DNA of 64,000 bases from Stappia sp. BW2 (GCF_008107695.1 NZ_VIRG01000066.1:1426001-1490000), one strand, 5' to 3'. Counted from the first letter of the stretch, positions 44,358 to 53,360 are shown. Translations and numbers: made by a program. Notes: a model not told the origin generated them from the letters alone.

Positions 44358-45362
44358 ATGTTTTATGGCGGAACAAACTTCAAATCAGACAGAAAACGAG
44401 TGAGACCCGTGGCGGATCAGACCAGTGCCTCCACCTATGCCCCTTCCGGCAAGCCTGCACACCAGAGCTGGCCGGTGATCCTGGAAACCAAAGGCTGGAA
44501 GGATTATCGGCTTCTGGACATGGGACAGGGCGAAAAGCTGGAGCGCTATGGCCGGTTCACCATCGTGCGTCCGGAACCGCAGGCCATGGGGTCGCGCCGG
44601 CTGAAGGAAAGCGTCTGGAACCGAGCCGATGCGGTCTTTTCCGGCGATACGGAAGAAGAAGGCCCGGGCCGCTGGAAGTTCTCCGGCAGCGTTCCGGAAA
44701 CCTGGCCGATGTCCTTTGGCCCGGTGCGGTATAACGGCCGCTTCATGTCGTTCCGCCATGTGGGCGTTTTCCCCGAACAGGCTGCCCATTGGGAATGGGT
44801 CAACGGCAAGATCCGCGCCGAACGCGAGCGCGCGCCGGAAAAGCCACTGAAGATCCTCAACCTCTTCGGCTACACCGGCCTTGCCTCGCTGCTGCCGGCA
44901 ACGGAGGGGGCACAGGTGACCCATGTGGACGCCTCCAAGAAGGCCATCGGCTATGCCCGCGAGAACCAGGAAATGTCCGGTCTTGAAGATCTGCCGATCC
45001 GCTGGATCTGCGAGGACGCGTCAAAATTCGTTGCTCGCGAAGTCCGACGCGGCAACACCTATGACGGCATCATTCTCGACCCGCCGAAATATGGCCGTGG
45101 CCCGAAGGGCGAAGTCTGGGACATCTACACCAGCCTGCCGGGCATGCTGGCTGATCTGAAGCAGCTTCTGGCCAAGGATGCCCTGTTCATGATCCTGACT
45201 GCCTATGCGATCCGTTCCAGCTTTGTGTCCATTCATGAACTGATGGCCGAAACCCTGGACACCGAAGGCGGCTTGCTGGAGTCCGGCGAACTGGTCATCC
45301 GCGAGGAAGACGGCAAACGTGCCCTGTCGACATCGCTCTTTTCGCGCTGGAGCAGCAGATGA
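44358..45362 (+). CDS. class I SAM-dependent (rRNA) methyltransferase, RlmI-like
   Basis: About 334 residues from the ATG at 44358, or 317 from a GTG at 44409; conserved sequence only starts near PAHQSWPVILETKGWKDY, so either is possible. The N-terminal PUA/RlmI-like part has RLLDMGQGEKLERYGR, and the methyltransferase has ILNLFGYTGLASL (SAM site), VDASKKAIGYARENQEM and FDPPKYGRG-like LDPPKYGRGPKG. It probably methylates a cytosine in rRNA. The TGA stop overlaps the start of a TrmH-family gene, so both RNA methylases are expressed together. A 12-codon reading frame lies just before the GTG. Confidence 0.85.
   Translation: MFYGGTNFKSDRKRVRPVADQTSASTYAPSGKPAHQSWPVILETKGWKDYRLLDMGQGEKLERYGRFTIVRPEPQAMGSRRLKESVWNRADAVFSGDTEEEGPGRWKFSGSVPETWPMSFGPVRYNGRFMSFRHVGVFPEQAAHWEWVNGKIRAERERAPEKPLKILNLFGYTGLASLLPATEGAQVTHVDASKKAIGYARENQEMSGLEDLPIRWICEDASKFVAREVRRGNTYDGIILDPPKYGRGPKGEVWDIYTSLPGMLADLKQLLAKDALFMILTAYAIRSSFVSIHELMAETLDTEGGLLESGELVIREEDGKRALSTSLFSRWSSR
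44365..44403 (+). other. possible 12-codon leader frame before the methyltransferase
   Basis: ATG at 44365 with AGGA six bases upstream opens MAEQTSNQTENE and stops at 44401-44403, six bases before the in-frame GTG candidate of the methyltransferase. It may be a translation-coupling leader, or chance. Its start is better placed relative to a ribosome site than the ATG at 44358. Confidence 0.25.
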
Positions 45363-46186
45363 TCGAAAAACGCCAGGGCGCAGTGAAACAGATCACCAGC
45401 CATTCCAACCCGATCGTCAAGGAAATCAAGGGGCTTGTCGCGCAGCGCAAGCACCGCAGCCAGACCGGCCTGTTCGTGGCCGAAGGCCTGAAACTGGCGA
45501 CCGACGCGCTGGAAGCCGGCTGGAGCGTTCGCTATCTGGCTCTTGGCCCGGAAGCACGGGACAATCCCGTTGCGCAAAAAGCCGCCGCTGCCGCCAAGGC
45601 GCGCGGCGCGCTGATCCTGGAAGTGTCCACCGCCGTCATGTCCGCCATGACCCGCAAGGACAATCCGCAAATGGTTGTCGGCGTCTATGAGCAGAAGCTT
45701 CTGGGGCCCCGCGACATCGAGCCCTCCGGCACCACGCTCTGGGTCGCGCTCGACCGGGTTCGCGACCCGGGCAACCTTGGCACCATCATCCGCACCGTGG
45801 ATGCTGTCGGCGGTGCCGGTGTCATGCTCGTGGGCGATTGTACCGACCCCTTTGCCGTGGAAGCGGTGCGCGCCACCATGGGCTCGCTTTTTCACGTGCC
45901 GCTGGCAAAACTCGGCAAGGACGACTTCAAGGCCCTTGCTGAAAAGTGGCCCGGCACTGTCGCAGCAACCCATCTGAAAGGGTCTGTCGACTATCGCACC
46001 CCCGATTACGCAGAGCCGGTTCTGCTGGTTATGGGCAACGAGCAAAAAGGGCTGGAAGACGATATGGCAGCGGCTTGCCGCACGCTGATCCGCATTCCGC
46101 AGGTCGGCCAGGCCGACAGTCTGAATCTCGCCGTTGCCACGGGCGTCGCGCTTTACGAAATTCGTCGCAAACACCTGGAGCTCTAG
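45359..46186 (+). CDS. TrmH-family RNA 2'-O-methyltransferase
   Basis: A 275-residue SpoU/TrmH-family protein. An N-terminal substrate-binding domain (HSNPIVKEIKGLVAQRKHRS, GLFVAEGLKLATDAL) precedes the knotted methyltransferase with motif 1 DRVRDPGNLGTIIRT, motif 2 VMGNEQKGLEDD and motif 3 IPQVGQADSLNLAVATG. The tRNA or rRNA target cannot be inferred. ATG overlaps the preceding methyltransferase stop (ATGA). The epimerase-like gene begins six bases after its stop, so three genes form an operon. Confidence 0.92.
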   Translation: MIEKRQGAVKQITSHSNPIVKEIKGLVAQRKHRSQTGLFVAEGLKLATDALEAGWSVRYLALGPEARDNPVAQKAAAAAKARGALILEVSTAVMSAMTRKDNPQMVVGVYEQKLLGPRDIEPSGTTLWVALDRVRDPGNLGTIIRTVDAVGGAGVMLVGDCTDPFAVEAVRATMGSLFHVPLAKLGKDDFKALAEKWPGTVAATHLKGSVDYRTPDYAEPVLLVMGNEQKGLEDDMAAACRTLIRIPQVGQADSLNLAVATGVALYEIRRKHLEL

Positions 46187-46191
46187 AACGC

Positions 46192-47049
46192 ATGCGTCTG
46201 TTCATCTTTGGCACCGGTTTTTCCTCAAAGGCCTTCGTGGAGGAAGTGCGCGACCAGTTCGAGTGGATCGGCGGCACAACGCGTTCTCCGGAAAAGGCGG
46301 ACGCGCTGCGGGACCTTGGGGTCGAGCCGTTCATCTTCGACGGAGAAGCGCAGGGCGAAGGAATTGCCGACGCTCTGAAAACCGCGACCCACGTTCTGGT
46401 GTCGATCGCCCCGAACGAGGCTGGCGATCCGGTTCTGAACCAATATGCCAGCGACATTGCAGCGGCAAAACCACACTGGATCGGCTATCTGTCCACCGTC
46501 GGCGTTTATGGCAATCATGATGGTGCGTGGGTCGATGAAGAGACACCGCTGAACCCGGTTTCCAAGCGCTCCGTCCAGCGCGTCGCCGCAGAAGAAGCGT
46601 GGCTGGCATTTGCCGCAAAGAACGATCTGCCGGTCCAGATTTTCCGCCTCTCCGGCATCTATGGCTCGGGTCGGAATGCGTTCGAGAACTTCAAGAAAGG
46701 CACCGCTCGGCGCCTTGTGAAGCCGGGACAGGTGTTCAATCGCATTCACGTTGCCGACATCGCCGGTGCCCTGAAGGCAGCCATGGCAAAACCGTCGACG
46801 CGTGTTTTCAACGTAACGGACGATGAACCGGCCCCGCCCCAGGATGTGGTTGCCTTTGCCGCGCAGCTTCTGGGCGTCGAAGCACCACCGGAAATCCCGT
46901 TCGAAACCGCGGATCTCTCGCCGATGGCCAGATCGTTCTATGGTGAGAACAAACGGGTTTCCAACAAGCGCCTCAAGGAAGAGCTTGGGTTTACGTTCCG
47001 CTATCCGGACTACCGCACGGCCCTGAAGGCCCTGCTGAAGACAGTGTGA
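46192..47049 (+). CDS. NAD(P)-binding SDR-type epimerase/dehydratase (YeeZ-like)
   Basis: A 285-residue extended SDR-like protein. The dinucleotide motif is LFIFGTGFSSKAF, where the usual GxxGxxG is GxGxxS, as in the YeeZ subgroup. Other visible features are LSTVGVYGNHDGAWVDEET (catalytic-site Ser/Tyr region), FRLSGIYGSGRNAF and FNVTDDEPAPPQDVVAFA. The catalytic Tyr-x3-Lys is not obvious, so it may be a NAD-binding but atypical member. It follows the TrmH-family gene by five bases. The role is unknown. Confidence 0.8.
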   Translation: MRLFIFGTGFSSKAFVEEVRDQFEWIGGTTRSPEKADALRDLGVEPFIFDGEAQGEGIADALKTATHVLVSIAPNEAGDPVLNQYASDIAAAKPHWIGYLSTVGVYGNHDGAWVDEETPLNPVSKRSVQRVAAEEAWLAFAAKNDLPVQIFRLSGIYGSGRNAFENFKKGTARRLVKPGQVFNRIHVADIAGALKAAMAKPSTRVFNVTDDEPAPPQDVVAFAAQLLGVEAPPEIPFETADLSPMARSFYGENKRVSNKRLKEELGFTFRYPDYRTALKALLKTV

Positions 47050-47148
47050 TCCCTTTCGCCAGGGTTTGCCCAGAGCGCCGGCTGCAACGCGCTCCAAGAC
47101 AGGCAAGCGGCGGCACGCTCTTAGCGCGCCACCTGCTATTTTAGCCTT

Positions 47149-47784
47149 TTACTTGGGCTGCGGAACGACCCGCAGGTAAGGCTTCAGGGTCTTCCAGCCT
47201 TCGGGAAATTTTTCCTTCGCCTCCTCATCGCTCACCGCCGGAACGATGATGACATCCTCACTGGACACCCAGTTGGCCGGAGTTGCGACCTTGTGTGCGG
47301 ACGTGAGCTGCAGACTGTCGATCACGCGGATGACTTCATCGAAGTTCCGGCCCGTGGAGGCCGGGTATTCAATCTTCAGCTTGATCTTCTTGTCCGGACC
47401 GATGACGAACAGCGAGCGCACGGTCAGTGTGTCATTGGCATTGGGATGGATCATGCCGTAAGCGGTCGCCACCTTGCGATCCGGATCGGCGATCAACGGA
47501 AAGTTCAGCGCGACGCCTTGCGTGTCGGCAATATCGCCGACCCAGGCGCGGTGATCCTCGATAGGGTCGACCGAAACGCCGAAAACCTTGACGCCTCGGG
47601 CTTCGAACTTGTCCTTGAGCTTCGCGGTCATCCCCAGTTCGGTGGTACAGACCGGCGTGAAGTCCTTCGGGTGGGAAAACAGAACCGCCCAGGATCCCTC
47701 GATCGCCTCGTGAAAACGGATCGGACCATCCGTGCTGTCGGCTTCGAAATCCGGTGCCTCGTCTCCGAGCAATAGTGCAGACAT
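47149..47784 (-). CDS. 1-Cys peroxiredoxin
   Basis: A 211-residue Prx6-type peroxiredoxin. The peroxidatic cysteine is Cys46 in FTPVCTTELG, with no resolving cysteine elsewhere. The longer C-terminal part (VLRVIDSLQLTS-like RVIDSLQLTSAHKVATPANW and a trailing KTLKPYLRVVPQP) is that of the 1-Cys class. It reduces hydrogen and organic peroxides in the cytoplasm, needing an external thiol. ATG at 47784 gives MSALLLGDEAPDF. It is convergent with the epimerase-like gene and divergent from ytoQ. Confidence 0.95.
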   Translation of the reverse strand: MSALLLGDEAPDFEADSTDGPIRFHEAIEGSWAVLFSHPKDFTPVCTTELGMTAKLKDKFEARGVKVFGVSVDPIEDHRAWVGDIADTQGVALNFPLIADPDRKVATAYGMIHPNANDTLTVRSLFVIGPDKKIKLKIEYPASTGRNFDEVIRVIDSLQLTSAHKVATPANWVSSEDVIIVPAVSDEEAKEKFPEGWKTLKPYLRVVPQPK

Positions 47785-47995
47785 GAATGAGCTCCTCAAA
47801 ATTACGGACCGCAAGATCAGTTTCGCGGCAGATTACCCTTCAGTTTTTGCGTAGCCTTGTCGAGTCTTCCAGCGTTAACCGGCCAAGGGCAAATGAACGC
47901 AGGGGTTGACGTTGCGGTGTTCAGCCCCCAGTTTCCAGTCAAGATAAGGCGGGAAATTTCGCTACATAATTCAAAAACTTGCATGGGAGACCCTA

Positions 47996-48454
47996 ATGAC
48001 CACCTGGCGCATCTACTTGTCCGGCGAAATCCATACCGACTGGCGAGACAAGATCATGGATGGCGCTGCTGCGCTCAAGCTGCCGGTGGAATTTTCATCT
48101 CCCGTCACCGATCACGATGCCAGCGACGATTGCGGCGCTGCCATTCTGGGCGGTGAGGACAAAAAGTTCTGGTACGACCACAAGGGCGCGAAGGTGAACG
48201 CGCTCCGAACACGGACACTGCTGGAAAAGGCCGACATCGTCGTCGTCCGCTTTGGCGACAAATACAAGCAGTGGAACGCGGCGTTCGATGCAGGCTATGC
48301 GGCCGCGCTCGGAAAGTCGCTGATCGTCGTCCACGACCCGTCGCTGACGCATCCGCTCAAGGAAGTTGACGCAGCTGCATTAGCGGTTGCCGAAACGTCC
48401 GAACAAGTCGTCGATATTCTCAAATATGTTATACTGGGAAAGCTCAATCGCTGA
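47996..48454 (+). CDS. YtoQ-family protein
   Basis: A 152-residue protein matching the YtoQ family (TTWRIYLSGEIHTDWRDK, FSSPVTDHDASDDCG, WYDHKGAKVNALRTRTLL, GDKYKQWNAAFDAGYAAALG, IVVHDPSLTHPLKEVD). The fold is probably nucleoside-2-deoxyribosyltransferase-like, with a conserved Asp/Glu near the substrate site, so a nucleoside-related role is conceivable but unproven. ATG at 47996 lies 211 bases after the divergent peroxiredoxin start. No clear promoter is visible. Confidence 0.85.
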   Translation: MTTWRIYLSGEIHTDWRDKIMDGAAALKLPVEFSSPVTDHDASDDCGAAILGGEDKKFWYDHKGAKVNALRTRTLLEKADIVVVRFGDKYKQWNAAFDAGYAAALGKSLIVVHDPSLTHPLKEVDAAALAVAETSEQVVDILKYVILGKLNR

Positions 48455-48724
48455 GCAGGTCTTGAAATTAACCATTTCATTACCATATCAATAGACACTA
48501 TGGAAAAGCCCGGGGTTTTTTCCGGGCATCCAGACCCCAGCCAAATGGAACGGCTTCTTGAAGCGAGGCAGTCGCAGAACGACTGCACGCGTCGATGTCC
48601 AGTTCCGGCCAGGGTCTGAGAAGTACTTTAGTATTATCATCAACACTGTCATCAAGGCGTTGAAAAAGGCAGATATGACTGCCCCTCGTATGCCAAGGAT
48701 GACAAAATTTAGAAAGAAGACTCC
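48455..48724 (+). other. 270-base stretch before the cold-shock-like gene, probable leader
   Basis: No convincing gene. It holds a GCCCGG-N8-CCGGGC hairpin (48508-48527) whose loop is a T-run and which is followed by no T-tail on the plus strand, plus a TTAACCATTTCATTACC segment near 48467. A 61-residue open frame from a TTG at 48558 overlaps the next gene but has no ribosome site. Long structured leaders are common for cold-shock genes, so a 5' UTR role is the best guess. Confidence 0.5.
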
Positions 48725-48925
48725 ATGCTGCATGGAAACGTGAAATGGTTCGATAATCGCCGAGGTATCGGTACGATCGAACCGCAGGACGGCAAGGACA
48801 TCCTTGTCGACATTCTGGCCCTGCGCCGGTCCGGTATCGACACTCTGACGGAAGGCCAACTCGTGGCATTCGATCTGGAGTGGAGACGCGGCCAGATGGT
48901 GGCTGAAGACCTGAAAGTCCTGTAA
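48725..48925 (+). CDS. diverged cold-shock-domain protein
   Basis: A 66-residue single cold-shock domain. It keeps the family start (GNVKWFDNRRGIG) but the RNA-binding motifs have changed: RNP1 KGFGFI is RGIGTI and RNP2 VFVHF is ILVDIL. Hence the aromatic residues that stack on single-stranded RNA or DNA are largely gone, while Trp and Phe of KWF remain. The core and C-terminus (LTEGQLVAFDLEWRRGQMVAEDLKVL) still fit the five-stranded barrel. A TGTAAG-N4-CTTACA inverted repeat overlaps the stop and a strong terminator follows. RNA chaperone activity is doubtful; a structural or protein-binding role is possible. Confidence 0.85.
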   Translation: MLHGNVKWFDNRRGIGTIEPQDGKDILVDILALRRSGIDTLTEGQLVAFDLEWRRGQMVAEDLKVL

Positions 48926-48936
48926 GGTCACTTACA
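48921..48936 (+). other. perfect inverted repeat over the cold-shock-like gene stop
   Basis: TGTAAG (48921-48926) and CTTACA (48931-48936) around GTCA. It includes the stop codon and may act as an extra 3' hairpin before the main terminator. Confidence 0.5.
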
Positions 48937-48952
48937 GGTCATTACCGGGTAC

Positions 48953-48978
48953 AAGGGCGGTTCGACCGCCCTTTTTTA
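48953..48978 (+). terminator. intrinsic terminator after the cold-shock-like gene
   Basis: AAGGGCGG (48953-48960), loop TTCGA, CCGCCCTT (48966-48973), then TTTTATT. It separates this gene from the TPR-methyltransferase. Confidence 0.92.
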
Positions 48979-49004
48979 TTGTGAAATTTTTGTCGGAGTT
49001 GTTC

Positions 49005-50318
49005 ATGGACCTTGATACCAGGCTGCAGGAAGGGGTGAGCGCTCATCGGAGCGGTAATCTGGAAGCGGCGCTGGCGGCCTATAAGGACGTCCTGACCGCC
49101 GAGCCGGACCATGCCGACGGGCTGCATTTCCTCGGTCTTCTCCATTTCGATGCCGGCAAGGCGGACAATGCGATCGTCCTGATCCGCAAGTCGCTGGAAA
49201 ACAACAGCCGCAATGCGGCCGCGTACAACAATCTCGGCAACATCCTGAAGCTCGAGAGCAGGTCCGACGAAGCGCTTGAGGCTTATGTCCGGGCGGTGGA
49301 GATCGAACCACGTCATGAGGAGGCCTGGAGCAACATTACCGTGATGCTGGAGGGCACCACAAAGAACGACGACCTCTTGCCCATCCTGACGGAAATCGTC
49401 CGGCTGGATCCGGACAATCCGAATGCCTGGCACAATTACGGCCTGTCGCTGATGCTGGCCGGACGCCGGCACGAAGCGGCCGATGCCCTGGAACGCTGCC
49501 TGGAATTCGGGGCGGACGTCTGGTCCGATCCGGTCTGGCACGCGCGCGTCCTGTGTTCTCTTGGCCGCAAGGACCGCGCCATCGAGCACCTGGAGGGTGT
49601 CGTCGCCGCCGATCCGGACAACAAGGTTGCCAGCTATCAGCTGGCGGCTGTGCGCGGCGACACGATGGACCACGCCCCAGAAGACTATGTCAAAGACCAT
49701 TTCGACAGTTTTTCCGAAAGCTTCGACGAGGTGTTGACGAACCTCGGCTACCGCGCGCCGGAACTGGTCGCTGCGGAAGTTGCGCTGCTGGCCGCGACAC
49801 GGCAGACCCCGTTTCAGGATGTGGTCGATCTTGGTTGCGGCACGGGCCTGTGCGGCCCCTTGATCCGTGCGTATTGCGTCAAGCTCACCGGTATTGATCT
49901 GTCGCCAGGGATGCTGCGCAAGGCGGCTGCACTGAATGTGTTCGATTTTCTGGTGGAAGGTGAACTGGTCGAGTTTCTGACATCCGATCTGCCGACCCGG
50001 TTCGACCTTGGCGTTTGCGTCGATACCCTGTGTTACATCGGCGATCTGCAGCCCTTCATGAACGCGCTCGCCGGCGCATTGCAGCCTGGCGGCGTGCTGA
50101 TTGCCAGCGTTGAACACCTCGATGATCCGTCCGGCCCCGATTACAGGGTCGACCCGACGGGCCGGTATGCCCACACGCCCGCCTATCTCAAGCGAACAGC
50201 AGAGATGGCAGGGATGATTTACGAAACAGAGAAACCCGTGGTGCTGCGCCAGGAGCTTGGCAACGAAGTCCACGGTTTGATTTTCCGCCTGCGAAAGCCT
50301 GACATCGCTTCGCAGTGA
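49005..50318 (+). CDS. TPR-repeat protein fused to a class I methyltransferase
   Basis: A 437-residue fusion. Residues 1 to about 210 hold about five TPR units (LQEGVSAHRSGNLEAALAAY, ADGLHFLGLLHFDAGK, AAAYNNLGNILKLESR, ...). A SAM-dependent methyltransferase follows from about residue 235, with the SAM loop VVDLGCGTGLCGPL around residues 272-285 and GIDLSPGMLRKA after it. The TPR part should bind a protein or peptide substrate. ATG at 49005 has CGGAG upstream; a GTG eight codons earlier is less likely. It lies upstream of the radical SAM gene on the same strand, 110 bases before it, and may be in the same transcript. Confidence 0.9.
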   Translation: MDLDTRLQEGVSAHRSGNLEAALAAYKDVLTAEPDHADGLHFLGLLHFDAGKADNAIVLIRKSLENNSRNAAAYNNLGNILKLESRSDEALEAYVRAVEIEPRHEEAWSNITVMLEGTTKNDDLLPILTEIVRLDPDNPNAWHNYGLSLMLAGRRHEAADALERCLEFGADVWSDPVWHARVLCSLGRKDRAIEHLEGVVAADPDNKVASYQLAAVRGDTMDHAPEDYVKDHFDSFSESFDEVLTNLGYRAPELVAAEVALLAATRQTPFQDVVDLGCGTGLCGPLIRAYCVKLTGIDLSPGMLRKAAALNVFDFLVEGELVEFLTSDLPTRFDLGVCVDTLCYIGDLQPFMNALAGALQPGGVLIASVEHLDDPSGPDYRVDPTGRYAHTPAYLKRTAEMAGMIYETEKPVVLRQELGNEVHGLIFRLRKPDIASQ

Positions 50319-50428
50319 CGAACAGTACAGGCGGGAAGCCACGAAAGCTGTTATATGCGGTTGTGCCGAGGCGTAAAGTTGTTACGGTGTCGCCGTTGGG
50401 AACGAGTGTCCGTTTGGAGGGACCCTTA

Positions 50429-52030
50429 ATGTCGGAATGCAATGTTCTACTGGTGTATCCGCGCTTCAATGCCGGGTCATTCTGGAACTATGGTGCAACC
50501 TGCGAAATGGTGGGAGCCAAATATCCCGCCCCTCCTCTCGGCCTGATCACCGTCGCTGCAATGCTGCCGGACACCTGGAATGTGCGTCTGATTGACCGCA
50601 ACACGGGCGACCTGACGAATGACGATCTCGACTGGGCCGATATGGTCATGACTGGCGGCATGCTGCCCCAGCAGGCCGATTGCCTCGGCGTTATCCGGCG
50701 TTCACAGGAAAACAACGTTCCCGTTGTTGTCGGCGGGCCGGATGCGACTTCCTCTCCCGAAGTCTACGAAGGGGCGGATTTCCTTGTGCTTGGAGAAGCC
50801 GAGGGCATTCTCAGCACCTTTATCGACGCCTGGAAGGAAGGCGCGCGCAACGGCCGCTTCTCAGCCGAGAAATTCAAGGCCGACGTCGCCTCCAGCCCTA
50901 TTCCGCGGTTCGACCTGCTGAAGTTCGACGATTATGTGCAGATCGGCGTGCAATATTCTCGCGGCTGCCCGTTCACCTGCGAATTCTGCGACATCATCGA
51001 GCTTTATGGCCGGGTGCCGCGCACCAAGACCAATGACCAGATGCTGGCCGAACTCGACCGTCTGTACGAGCTTGGGTACCGGGGCCATGTCGATTTCGTT
51101 GACGACAACCTGATCGGCAACAAGAAGGCCGTGAAGGGCTTTCTTCCGGAGCTGGCAAAGTGGCAGAAGGAGCGCAAATATCCGTTCGAAATGTCGACGG
51201 AAGCGTCCCTGAACCTTGCCGACGACGAAGCCCTTTTGACGATGATGCAGCAGGCCGGATATTTCTCCGTCTTCATCGGCATCGAAAGCCCCGATCCCGA
51301 AGTTCTGGTGGCAACGCGCAAGAAGCAGAACACCCGCCGCGACATCGCCAAGAGCGTCCACAAGATCTACGACGCCGGCATCTTCGTGCTGGCGGGCTTC
51401 ATCGTCGGCTTCGATGAGGAAAGCGACAAGGTGGCAGAAGAGATCTCCGCTTTGATCGAGGAGGCCGCGATCCCGGTTGCCATGACCGGGCTGCTCTATG
51501 CCCTGCCCAACACCCAGTTGACCCGCCGGCTCGCCAAGGAAGGCCGCCTGCATGCCGACTTTGCCACCGATGATCCGGACACGGAGCATGGCGACCAGTG
51601 TACCGCCGGTCTCAACTTCACCACCGTTCGCCCGCGCGCGCAGATCCTGGAAGACTTCAAGAAGGTCATCGATCAGGTCTATGGGCCGGAGGCCTATTTC
51701 GGCCGCGTCCAGAAGGTTGCCTCCATGCTTGACATGAGCGGTGCCAACGGCTCGATTTTCGGCGCTGGTTTTTTCCATGACATCAAGCTGTTCGGCCGTC
51801 TTATCCTGGCGATGACCTTCAAGGAAACCACCTACCGCGGACCGTTCTGGAAAACGCTGATCAAGACCACATTCACCAACTTCCGGGCCATCAAACCGGT
51901 GATGATGATGCTGGCGCTTTATGTGCACCTGGGGCCGTTCTCGCGGTTCGTCGTTGGCCAGATCGACAAGCAGATTGCCGATATCGAAAAGGGCAACTGG
52001 GAACAGCCGTCACTGGTCGCCGCCGAATAA
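50429..52030 (+). CDS. B12-binding-domain radical SAM enzyme (DUF4070)
   Basis: A 533-residue protein. The N-terminal 150 residues form a B12-binding-like Rossmann domain (VLLVYPRFN..., NVRLIDRNTGDL, VVVGGPDATSSPEVY). The radical SAM cluster motif is CPFTCEFC (Cys180, Cys184, Cys187), followed by FVDDNLIGNKKAV and MSTEASLNLADD. A C-terminal DUF4070-like region begins near residue 400. Such enzymes methylate unactivated carbons, for example in hopanoids or bacteriochlorophyll; HpnP has the same architecture. There is no hopanoid gene nearby, so the substrate is open. ATG at 50429 has GGAGGG upstream. The MFS gene begins 50 bases later. Confidence 0.9.
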   Translation: MSECNVLLVYPRFNAGSFWNYGATCEMVGAKYPAPPLGLITVAAMLPDTWNVRLIDRNTGDLTNDDLDWADMVMTGGMLPQQADCLGVIRRSQENNVPVVVGGPDATSSPEVYEGADFLVLGEAEGILSTFIDAWKEGARNGRFSAEKFKADVASSPIPRFDLLKFDDYVQIGVQYSRGCPFTCEFCDIIELYGRVPRTKTNDQMLAELDRLYELGYRGHVDFVDDNLIGNKKAVKGFLPELAKWQKERKYPFEMSTEASLNLADDEALLTMMQQAGYFSVFIGIESPDPEVLVATRKKQNTRRDIAKSVHKIYDAGIFVLAGFIVGFDEESDKVAEEISALIEEAAIPVAMTGLLYALPNTQLTRRLAKEGRLHADFATDDPDTEHGDQCTAGLNFTTVRPRAQILEDFKKVIDQVYGPEAYFGRVQKVASMLDMSGANGSIFGAGFFHDIKLFGRLILAMTFKETTYRGPFWKTLIKTTFTNFRAIKPVMMMLALYVHLGPFSRFVVGQIDKQIADIEKGNWEQPSLVAAE

Positions 52031-52079
52031 TCGGGTAAGATCACAGCCACCTTCAGTTGACGGAATTGGCGGAAAAGGC

Positions 52080-53345
52080 TTGCGGTCCGGTATCTCCAAT
52101 CGCAGCGCGCTCGGGTTCATCCTGGTCACGCTGGTTCTCAACTCCATGGGCATCGGCCTGATGATGCCGGTCATGCCCTCGCTTCTGACCGAACTCACTT
52201 CGCTGCCCGTGAGCGAAGCTGCCCGTTGGGGCGGCGCGCTCAGTGTCGTCTACGCCCTGATGCAATTCGCCTTCGGTCCGACGCTTGGCAATCTGGCAGA
52301 CCGTTTCGGCCGCCGTCCGGTCCTTCTGGTGTCCATGTTCGCCATGGCCGTCGACTATCTGATCATGGCGCTGTCCTGGCATCTGGCCGTTCTGTTCGTC
52401 GGCAGAACGCTGGCAGGTGTTTCCGGAGCAACCTTCTCCGCGGCTTCCGCCTTTATCGCCGATGTGTCTTCCAAGCAGGACCGGGCGAAAAACTTCGGGC
52501 TTGTTGGCGCTGGTTTTGGTGTCGGCTTCGTGCTCGGGCCGATGATCGGCGGGTTCCTGGGTGAATACGGCTCTCGCGCACCGTTTTATGCGGCTGCGGG
52601 CCTCTCCTTCGTCAACTTCCTGTTCGGCTATTTCATGCTGCCCGAAACACTGAAGGACGAAAACAGGAGGCAGTTCGATTGGAGACGCGCCAACCCGTTC
52701 GGCGCGTTGAAGCAGATCGCCGTGTATCCCTCGGTGCGTACGCTGCTTCTGGCCGTCTTCCTGTTCGACATCGCCCATTACGTCTATCCCTCCGTCTGGA
52801 GCTACTATGCGGAGGAAGTCTTTGCCTGGAGCCCCGGCGATATCGGCCTGTCACTGGCCGCTGTCGGCGTCGGCTTTGCCTTCGTTCAGGGATATCTGAT
52901 CCGCGTTCTGGAACCCAGGCTCGGGCCTGGCCGGACGCTCTTCATCGGCCTGGTGGCCAACCTCATAGCCTTCACCGGCCTTGCCGTCGCCGATGCGGGC
53001 TGGATGGCCTATCTGCTGATCTCCTTCGCAGCGCTCGGCGCGATGGCAACGCCCGCCCTCACCGGTCTGATGTCGGTTCGCGTGCCGGATAACGCACAAG
53101 GCGAACTGCAGGGTCTGATCGCAAGTGCCGCGGGCCTTTCCATGGTTGTCAGCCCGTTGGTCATGACACAGGCCTTCGCCACGTTTTCAGGACCCAACGC
53201 GGCAGTTTTCTTTCCCGGGGCACCGTTCGCCCTTGCAAGTCTACTGATCCTCGTTGCCATGCTGATCGCCCTTCCCTTCATGCGTCTTCAGGAAAAACTG
53301 CCGTCTCCCTCCGAGACGGCCGACCGGAAGACGCCAGCTCAATAA
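52080..53345 (+). CDS. MFS transporter (drug/tetracycline-efflux-like)
   Basis: About 421 residues with twelve hydrophobic segments, resembling the TetA/Bcr group of drug:proton antiporters. The loop 2-3 motif is [14 protein letters not shown], and motif C-like [20 protein letters not shown] is in the fifth segment, which marks exporters. I propose a TTG start at 52080 because GGAAAAGG precedes it and no ATG lies between the previous stop and the first membrane segment; this is uncertain. The gap to the radical SAM gene is 50 bases, so co-transcription and export of that enzyme's product are plausible. Confidence 0.8.
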   Translation: MRSGISNRSALGFILVTLVLNSMGIGLMMPVMPSLLTELTSLPVSEAARWGGALSVVYALMQFAFGPTLGNLADRFGRRPVLLVSMFAMAVDYLIMALSWHLAVLFVGRTLAGVSGATFSAASAFIADVSSKQDRAKNFGLVGAGFGVGFVLGPMIGGFLGEYGSRAPFYAAAGLSFVNFLFGYFMLPETLKDENRRQFDWRRANPFGALKQIAVYPSVRTLLLAVFLFDIAHYVYPSVWSYYAEEVFAWSPGDIGLSLAAVGVGFAFVQGYLIRVLEPRLGPGRTLFIGLVANLIAFTGLAVADAGWMAYLLISFAALGAMATPALTGLMSVRVPDNAQGELQGLIASAAGLSMVVSPLVMTQAFATFSGPNAAVFFPGAPFALASLLILVAMLIALPFMRLQEKLPSPSETADRKTPAQ

Positions 53346-53360
53346 TCAGGGTTCCCTATC

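Noticed and set aside
48558..48743. A 61-codon frame from a TTG upstream of the cold-shock-like gene.
   Set aside because: No ribosome site, a rare start, overlap with the real gene and a very basic random-looking sequence.
50429..52030. Naming the radical SAM enzyme as hopanoid 2-methylase HpnP.
   Set aside because: The architecture fits, but several B12-radical SAM/DUF4070 families share it and no hopanoid genes are adjacent; sequence reading alone cannot decide.
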